From contig CP154955.1 in NCBI GenBank assembly GCA_039621445.1, positions 40,680,426 to 40,744,425 of the forward strand: 64,000 bases of DNA, in the 5' to 3' direction. The position numbers were made by a program, and so were the translations under genes. Shown one piece after another: positions 57,138-64,000 of the stretch. The notes under the pieces are model-generated. The model worked only from the letters and a program-made list of their open reading frames with translations, was not told the origin of the DNA and did no database searches. The stretch comes from Euglena gracilis. Taxonomy: Eukaryota; Euglenida; Euglenophyceae; Euglenales. The first letter of the stretch is position 1. Every line of letters starts with the position of its first letter.

Positions 57138-59451
57138 TTACCTCGAGGGAGTACGAGACACCTCGTGCTCCGCACTTTGCCATTGTGAGGCAAGATTGTG
57201 CACTGAAAAAAGGGGGGCCAGGGCATTGTCCAAAGAACCTTGGGCACCAAGTTTTTGATAATGGGCTGTGAAAGCCTCCACCCCCTTCCATTCACCAATT
57301 TCGCAAACTTCTTGGGAAGAAAGGCCCAATTTTTTTTAGCAAACCAGCCCCTGCCCCTCTGGTGGAGTGGGGTCCCCAAACCTGGGGGGGTACCCCCTGT
57401 TTGGTCAAAAAGTCTTTGGTGATAGAAGCAGTGGTATCTGCCTTAATGGCTTTGTAGGGGGGTTTTAACGTAATTAAAAGGGGGCCCCCAGGTTTCATAA
57501 AGAAATGTGTTGCTGCCACATATGCCATAATTAAATGAAAGGGGTTGATTTGGGGGCACTGGGGAATGGAGACAACTCGCTCCCACTTGTGGAGTTTTGA
57601 CCTTTACGTTAAATTTTGATGTAGGGTGCCCCCCCAACACACTGGTGGTTCTTTGGAGGTGTGCCAAATCAGAACTTCTGTATAAGCAGAGGATTCGTGA
57701 ACAGAAAATGAGTTGTGTACGCAATTTAAATATATCAGAGGGCAGGGGGGACTGTGCCAGCCCCAGGAGGATTGGGAGGGGATCCCAGAATGCACCATAT
57801 TTCTCTAAATTTTGTTTCCAAAGCCTTTTCTCAGGTGCCAACATGGCATAGAACCTCAGGCCTCCAAAGCCAGGGATCAATAGCATAGCACTGTATGCAT
57901 TGCGTGCTTGGGCCTTTGAAAATTGAAATAGTTGAATTAAAGCGTCAACCACTTGGTCAGTGGTGGCTTCTGGGGGGGGTACCCCTATTTTGTCCAAAAT
58001 TGTCCATAAAAGCGTAAAAGCGCTTTGATAACGCTTTAAACTGGGGTTTTCTTCCCAGAAAATCGTTAATGGTCGAATTTTGTACTTGCTTCCCCTCCAA
58101 AATTTGCCTGAGCAAATCATGCAAAGCAGGGGCCACCTGGGAGGTGGCATTTTTTCCCTCCTGCAATTGGTGAGCATACCCTTGTAAGGGGTGATTTTCA
58201 GGCAGGGGGTCCCTGGTCTTTTCATTTTTATTAACTGGGGCCACCATGTGGCTGAATCCCAGTAGGTGGTGACCATCAAAACTTTGGCTTGTGGAAGCAT
58301 TCTTAATCTGGGGAGAAATTTTGAATTACAGACCAGGGGGAGGTTTGCATAAAGTCCCCCCATGTTGTCCAGTGCACGTTGCAATGCATCCACTGCTGTG
58401 GCTTCCCAGTGTGGCCACCTTCCCACAAATTGTGGCAGTTTTTTGTTGCCTGGTGAGGCAAAAAGGTCTGTTTTCATGTTTATGTAGTTTTTGAACTGCT
58501 GACTCAGCCATTGAAAAAGTTTGGGGTCCAGGGTATAATCCCCCCTGTCCATCTCCCACCTGCTTATGTGGTCTGCCAGGCATTCCTTTGATCGGACCCA
58601 CTTTACTTGCAGGTTTATGTTGTGCTCCATGCACCATTTGAAAAGGGGCCTTAGCATGGAATTGAAGGGGTCTTTTCTGCCCCCCCCCCCTTTGTTAAGT
58701 AATAGTAAATTACTTGATTGTCCACGGATAGGGACACAGTTTCCACTGGCTGGCTGAGGCTTTGTACTGTGGTTATTGCTGCACTTAATTCTTTAACATT
58801 CATGTGCAAAAAGGAGTTTTCCCTCAAAATTCTTGCACAATTTTACCTGTTCGAATGTCCAGCCCCCCCCCCCCCCCACAGGCATGGATGCTGCTGTCTG
58901 AGTGCAACTCCCTGGTTGCACTTTGGGGGGAAGGGTCGGCCCCCCCAGGTGTCCAGCAGAATTTTTATTTCCCTTAATTGGTCCTTTATTCTTTGGGAAA
59001 TGGATGTTTTGAGTCCCAGGGGGCTGTGGAATTTTCCACCAAAAAATTTGCCAGGGCATCCGTAAAGGCCCTTAGAAAGGGCCAGGCCATTAGATTGCAT
59101 ATGATTTGGCCCAAAATGGCAGCCAGTTACCTTTTTGACATGTAATCTTTTTTCACCATTTTTCCCATGGAGGTTAGTTGAAATCCAAGATGATTTACGA
59201 TTTGGGTGGGCTCCAGGGTGGACTTTTTCACATTGATTTTGAATCCTGATTTGATTAATCCTTGACCACTGTGTTCAGGTGATTTTGTAAGATGTTTTGT
59301 GTTGGGGCCACCAGTAAAATGTCGTCCAGGTAAATAAATAGCTGGATGCCCCTTTTCCCTCCACAGCTTTTCGAATGTATTCATTACTGACATAAAAATC
59401 TGGGGCATTACATTCAGGCTAAAACAGCCTTCCTGGAATTCCCAGAAATTC
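57138..59451 (-). pseudogene. DIRS-like element B: RT remnant, RNase H, recombinase
   Basis: A different subfamily from A. RT remnant at 59,127-59,451 (CFSLNVMPQIFMSVMNTFEK, with the YLDD box intact in a neighbouring frame near 59,325). A frame at 57,443-58,657 joins the RNase H end (VKWVRSKECLADHISRW), the connector DLFASPGNKKLPQFVGRW and the recombinase to CLYRSSDLAHLQRT. The HSTRGAG box (about 57,370) and the GLSSQEVCEIGEWKG...AHYQKLG part (57,138-57,329) are in two further frames. Several disruptions, so not functional as it stands. Confidence 0.7.
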
Positions 59452-61288
59452 TGAAAAACTTCAAAATTTTGGTGAACAGGTTTGGGCACAGGGTATAATC
59501 CCCCCTGTCTTGATCCCATCTTTTGAGGGGATCTGCCAACATTGCTGCTGAAGGAACCCACTGGACTTGCAGTTGAACTTGGTTTTCCCAACACCAATGA
59601 AACAGGGGTTCCAAAATCTGATTGAGATGCTGTTTTCTTCCCCCCCATTTGGTGAGATAACTTAATGCTATTTGATTGTCCACATTTAACAGCACTGTTT
59701 CTCCAGGCTGGGCAAATGCTTTTACTGTCTGAACTGCAGCCATCAGCTCTTTCACATTTATATGTAAACAATTTTTCTCCCTCCGAAATTCTTGTATGAT
59801 TTGATTTTGGGATGAGTCAACTCCCCCCCATGCCCAGGTGGAGGAGTCTGAATGGAGCACCCTTTTTGCCTGTTGTAGGAAAGGCCTACCCAGGCCTGGC
59901 TGCAAGTATGCCTTCAGCACTTTGATTTCCCCTTTCAGCCTTTCTGGAATGTCGATGCAAAAAACCCAGCCCTTTTTTTGGTGCATCTGGCAGAACTTTA
60001 AAAGCTCCTGGGTTACCAGTCTTAAAAATGGCAGAGCAGGGAGGTAACTTCTGAGTTGTCCCAGAATTCTGGCTATCTTTCTGCAACTCAGTTTTCGTGC
60101 CATCACCACCTTGCCCAGTTCCTTTCTAATAGTCTTTAATTTGTGTGGGGACACCTCCAGCTGACCTTTTTTCAAGTCTATGATGAACCCCAAATGTTGT
60201 AGCCTTTGTGTGGGAGTAAACACAGACTTTTTCTGGCTGACCTTGAACCCAGCCTCCCCTAATGTGTCCAGCATTTGCAGCAACTGTTTTTTCACCAAAT
60301 TTTCTGTTGAACCAAACAGAATGATGTCGTCCAAATAGACGAACACCTGCATTCCCTTTGATCTCCACAGTTTTAGCAGAACTTTCTTTAGTGACATGAA
60401 CAATTTTGGGAGGGTGCTTAGGCCAAAAAAGGCCCCCTGAAACTCCCACAGGTCTGATCCCACTTGAATTCTGACAAACCTTTTGAAACCTTTTTCCAGC
60501 CACAGATGAAAGTATGCATCTTTCAAGTTTTCTAGTTTGACTGCCCAATCCCCTTTTTTCAGAGTGGGGAAAATTGTGGACATATTTTCTAAAGTGAACT
60601 TTTCTGGCCAGCAAAATTGATTTAGATCTCGACAATCTGTGATGAGTCGATGCTTGACCCCCTCCCCTTCTGGTTTGGACAACACAAACCATGGCACTAG
60701 GTGGGCAGTGTCTTGGTCATTTTGCAACTTTTTGGTTGCCCCACTTTCTTGGTACTCCCTTGGGATTTTTGAGGCCAGGCTGATTTCCTGTTCTGACTTT
60801 TGCTGCTGTCTTGTTGACAGACACCTGGGTAGGGGTTGGTCTGGCTGCGCACCTGTTTGAATTAGTGCTACTACCCACTGATTTGCATTCCCCTGCCACC
60901 ATGGCAGAGATTTCCTTAGTCTCTGAAACAAGGGCACCCCCAGCCATGCCCTTTCTTTGAAATCCAGGCCCTGAATGATTCCTTTCTCCCATTCCTCTGG
61001 TAGGGAGTTTGTTGTGGGCCAGTTCACTGTCTCGTGGAGCCCTTGCCAGACTGGGGATGGCCTCAGAGCAGGGGTCAGCAGGGGGATTACCTCCTCCATG
61101 GAGCTCAGCTGGGGGTTCTCTCCCCCACTCCCTTGATGGTCTGGCCTTGATGGCTTCACCCCTTCTTGGGGTCTTTGATGCTTCATGCTTTGCCCTTGCC
61201 TTTCCTGGGGACATGAGTGGGGAGGTGGAAAATTCAGTAGGGGATCCATAACCCTTCTGCCATCCTGGACTCTTCCACAGGCTGCCAT
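59414..61288 (-). CDS. RT-RNase H of element A2, 624 aa, uninterrupted
   Basis: Start ATG 61,288. The RT has HRLITDCRDLNQF, motif A KLENLKDAYFHL with Asn254 where DIRS/retroviral RTs have the catalytic Asp (codon AAC at 60,527-60,529), FFGLSTLPKLF, and YLDD at 318-321. RNase H motifs are complete (HSDSSTWAWGG, NVKELMAAV, NVDNQIALSYL, LADPLKRW). The last dozen residues (SGNSRKAVLA) come from the duplication junction, so the connector and recombinase are missing. The frame is open but, by motif A, predicted inactive as a polymerase. Confidence 0.85.
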   Translation of the reverse strand: MAACGRVQDGRRVMDPLLNFPPPHSCPQERQGQSMKHQRPQEGVKPSRPDHQGSGGENPQLSSMEEVIPLLTPALRPSPVWQGLHETVNWPTTNSLPEEWEKGIIQGLDFKERAWLGVPLFQRLRKSLPWWQGNANQWVVALIQTGAQPDQPLPRCLSTRQQQKSEQEISLASKIPREYQESGATKKLQNDQDTAHLVPWFVLSKPEGEGVKHRLITDCRDLNQFCWPEKFTLENMSTIFPTLKKGDWAVKLENLKDAYFHLWLEKGFKRFVRIQVGSDLWEFQGAFFGLSTLPKLFMSLKKVLLKLWRSKGMQVFVYLDDIILFGSTENLVKKQLLQMLDTLGEAGFKVSQKKSVFTPTQRLQHLGFIIDLKKGQLEVSPHKLKTIRKELGKVVMARKLSCRKIARILGQLRSYLPALPFLRLVTQELLKFCQMHQKKGWVFCIDIPERLKGEIKVLKAYLQPGLGRPFLQQAKRVLHSDSSTWAWGGVDSSQNQIIQEFRREKNCLHINVKELMAAVQTVKAFAQPGETVLLNVDNQIALSYLTKWGGRKQHLNQILEPLFHWCWENQVQLQVQWVPSAAMLADPLKRWDQDRGDYTLCPNLFTKILKFFRISGNSRKAVLA

Positions 61289-61429
61289 AGCCTCTTCCTC
61301 TCCCAGACTTTAATTGGCTGCCATAGCCTTTGCCTTTGCCAAACTTGAACTTAAAACCTTTGTTTCTTGTGGGGATGGGAAAATGAGACATAGAATGTCT
61401 GGAGAAAGCTGTTGCCAAGCCTGCTTTAT

Positions 61430-62314
61430 TCAGAGCCCATCTTCGTCAACAGCCAAATCTTCTTTGGAGAACAGCCTGTTGTTTGTACTTGGGATGGCCC
61501 CTGGAATGCTGCACTTCTTCCTCTCCCTCAGCAGCGTCTGCTCCAGCTCTGCCACAGCAAAAAACAATTGTTGAGCCAATATTTGATAGTCTGTCTCCAC
61601 ACTGCCATACAGGCAGGCCACCAGTCTTTCCAGGTGTAACATCTTTTGTTGCCATGCCTTCAATTGCTTGTCCCAGGCCCCTTTGCCGTCCTGGTTGTGG
61701 TTATTATCCTCTGCTCGCATTTTTAACCCCTGGTACCTGGGCAGCTCTCCCAGGACCATCTTCCAGGGGAGTCTCACTCCCTTTTCGACGTGCCGAAGGC
61801 ACGCTGCCAGCTCTGGCGCCAGTGGCGCCAGTTCCTCCTGCCAGGGGAGCCGTTCTTCCCCGTCGTCGTTGTCGTTGTCCTCCTCGTCTTCTCCGTCCTC
61901 CTCCATCGCGGACCGCTCCGCTTTCTGCGTCATCCCCTTGTCTTTCTTCGAACTCTTCTCCAGCCAACGATCAGCCAGCTTGAACGCCACGTCCGCCGCT
62001 GTCTGCCCCAATTCTATCAGGGGTACCTCCACGCTTCCTGATAACGCCACCGAGTACAAGAAAGAATTCCTGTAGTCACCGACTTGGCTGGAGACCATCG
62101 CCACCTGGGTCAACTCGTGGACCTTCTTTGCGCACTTCGTAGTGTGCCATCCACCTCCCAGCCAGTTTTGGCCAGCCGCGATGACGCTCACGAGAGATTC
62201 CGGGGACGATTCCGCCAGTAGTTTCGCCACGTTGCCCTCGTTGAAGAACAATTCTGCCCACGCGTTGTTGAACACGTTCTCGTCTTCTGATGTTAATTTT
62301 TCGTACGTTGCCAT
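61430..62314 (-). CDS. Gag-like protein of element A2, truncated (294 aa)
   Basis: Copy of the 334-aa protein at 54,796-55,800. A CGA-to-TGA change at 61,430-61,432 removes the last 40 residues. The acidic block reads DNDNDDGEE rather than DNDNDDAEE. Confidence 0.7.
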   Translation of the reverse strand: MATYEKLTSEDENVFNNAWAELFFNEGNVAKLLAESSPESLVSVIAAGQNWLGGGWHTTKCAKKVHELTQVAMVSSQVGDYRNSFLYSVALSGSVEVPLIELGQTAADVAFKLADRWLEKSSKKDKGMTQKAERSAMEEDGEDEEDNDNDDGEERLPWQEELAPLAPELAACLRHVEKGVRLPWKMVLGELPRYQGLKMRAEDNNHNQDGKGAWDKQLKAWQQKMLHLERLVACLYGSVETDYQILAQQLFFAVAELEQTLLRERKKCSIPGAIPSTNNRLFSKEDLAVDEDGL

Positions 62315-62641
62315 TCTGATTGTCGAAGGACGTTAATATCCGCCAACTCCTGCACCAAACAGCAGTAAGAAGCACCCCGCCAAAAGAACACAAACAACAA
62401 AACAGCCGGCACACAAAGCAGGATCTCACCCCCCAGAGTGTGCGAAGCCCGAATGGTCTGTCGGATAATTTTCCAGCATTTTCGGCCGACTTTGGAAGGA
62501 AGGGTTTTCGTACTCCCTCGAGGCAGACCGAGAAGGGAGGAAGGGACACCGAGGGCGAAGCACAATGACATTGTGAGGTCATGCCTTGCTCGCCGGCGGT
62601 TTGCTGTGATTGTTTTGGCGCGCTGGGTTAGGACGTCCCGC

Positions 62642-63654
62642 TTAGTGCCGCCTCGCCGGAGTTGGCTGCATTGTCTGCGACGTGGCGACCGTGGCGCTGT
62701 TTCTTTGCCTGGGGGGGGGGTCCCCCCCACCTCCCCCCCCTGGCCCCCGTCTTCTGATCGAGGGCGTTTGAAGACAAATTTTCTTATATGGGTGGGGGGG
62801 GTCGGGCTCACAATGTCTTTGTGCTTCGCCCTCGGTGCCCCTTCCTCCCTTCTCGGTCTGCCTCGAGGGAATACGAGACACCTCGGGCTCCGCACGTTGC
62901 CATTGTGAGGCCAGATTGTGCACTGAAAAAAGGGGGGCCAGGGGATCCTCCAAAGAACCTTGGGCACCAAGTCTTTGATAATGGGCTGCGAAAGCCTCCA
63001 CTCCCTTCCATTGACCAATTTCAAAAACTTCTTGGGCAGAAAGGCCCAATTTTTGTTTAGCAAACCAGCCCCTGCCCCTCTGGTGGAGTGGGGTCCCCAA
63101 ACCTGGTGGGGTACCCCCTGTTTGGTCAAAAAGTCTTTGGTGATAGAAGCAAGTGGAGTTTTTGACCTTTACGTTAAATTTTGGTGTAGGGTGCCCCCCC
63201 AACACACTGGTGGTTCTTTGTACCTGTGCCAAATAAGAACTTCTGTATAAACAGAGGATTAGTGAACAGAAAATGAGTTGTGTCCGCAATGTAAATATAT
63301 CAGAGGGCAGGGGGGACTGTGCCAGCCCCAGGAGGATTGGGAGGGGATCCCAGAATGCACCATATTTCTTCAAATTTTGGTTCCAAAGCCTTTTATAAGG
63401 TGCCAACATGGCATGGAACCTCAGGCCTCCAAAGCCAGGGATCAATAGCATAGCACTGTATGCATTGCGTGCTTGGGCCTTTGAAAATTGAAATAGTTGA
63501 ATTAAAGCGTCAACCACTTGGTCAGTGGTGGCTTCTGGGGGGGGTACCCCCATTTTGTCCAAAATTGCCCATAAAAGCGTAAAAGCGCTTTGATAACGCT
63601 TTAAACTGGGGGTTTCTTCCCAGGAAATCGTTAATGGTCGAATTTTGTACTTGC
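62642..63654 (-). pseudogene. Tyrosine recombinase copy C', duplicate of copy C
   Basis: Same deletions and frame breaks as 56,114-57,137, including CLYRSSYLAQVQ and AAHYQRLG. It is part of the tandem duplication. Confidence 0.7.
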
Positions 63655-64000
63655 TTACCTCGAGGGAGTACGAGACACCTCGTGCTCCGCACTTTGCCAT
63701 TGTGAGGCAAGATTGTGCACTGAAAAAAGGGGGGCCAGGGCATTGTCCAAAGAACCTTGGGCACCAAGTTTTTGATAATGGGCTGTGAAAGCCTCCACCC
63801 CCTTCCATTCACCAATTTCGCAAACTTCTTGGGAAGAAAGGCCCAATTTTTTTTAGCAAACCAGCCCCTGCCCCTCTGGTGGAGTGGGGTCCCCAAACCT
63901 GGGGGGGTACCCCCTGTTTGGTCAAAAAGTCTTTGGTGATAGAAGCAGTGGTATCTGCCTTAATGGCTTTGTAGGGGGGTTTTAACGTAATTAAAAGGGG
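63655..64000 (-). pseudogene. Tail of recombinase copy B', cut by the window end
   Basis: Duplicate of 57,138-57,485: GLSSQEVCEIGEWKG and AHYQKLG frame, with the HSTRGAG box in another frame. Continues beyond the window. Confidence 0.65.

Larger units (their letters stand above)
52933..64000. repeat. Direct tandem duplication, period about 6,516 bp
   Basis: The sequence from 52,933 to about 57,485 recurs from 59,449 to the window end at 64,000 with roughly 99% identity (offsets 6,514-6,517 owing to homopolymer changes). The junction at 59,449 shares only TTCTGAAAAAC with the left copy's start, fusing the RNase H end of family A to the RT of element B. Confidence 0.85.

Overview
The window is nuclear DNA of a eukaryote, most likely a microalga or related protist. 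The coding blocks are short, GC-rich and framed by GT-AG splice sites, the introns are packed with homopolymers, microsatellites and dispersed repeats, and the right-hand half is stacked retrotransposons. There are no bacterial operons, rRNA, tRNA or CRISPR arrays that I can support. I cannot name the species.

Positions 1-27.8 kb hold three plus-strand host genes. Gene 1 (1 to about 6.8 kb, 5' end outside) looks like a secreted Cys-rich protein of unknown function. Gene 2 (7,377-15,614) can be assembled as twelve exons with consistent phases totalling 1,365 nt (454 codons plus stop). It reads as an L-gulonolactone/arabinonolactone-oxidase-like flavoenzyme, with GTGHS as the covalent-FAD histidine motif and the GAVCTDAHGLG signature. 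Gene 3 (about 21.0-25.1 kb, possibly running on to 27.8 kb) is a helical, Arg/Glu-rich protein built from duplicated exons. Introns carry GT/AC microsatellites, minisatellites and at least three dispersed repeat families.

Positions 27.8-33.9 kb hold a tyrosine-recombinase (DIRS-like) retroelement fragment ending in a perfect 67-bp inverted repeat. It is followed by a 5'-truncated Ty3/gypsy chromovirus whose integrase lies in the -1 frame behind a T TTG GGG heptamer.

Positions 33,869-50,397 are one complete LTR element of 16.5 kb on the minus strand. It has 302-bp LTRs with 2 mismatches, a GTTTG target-site duplication, an initiator-tRNA-Met-type primer site and a polypurine tract. Besides gag, protease and chromodomain-bearing pol it carries a long coiled-coil ORF in front of gag and two large ORFs (1,398 and 460 aa) after pol that I cannot assign. 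This is the most unusual object in the window.

Positions 50.4-64 kb hold minus-strand DIRS-like elements (gag, RT-RNase H, tyrosine recombinase) in a direct tandem duplication with a period of about 6,516 bp. The reverse transcriptase of both family-A copies has Asn in place of the motif A catalytic Asp.
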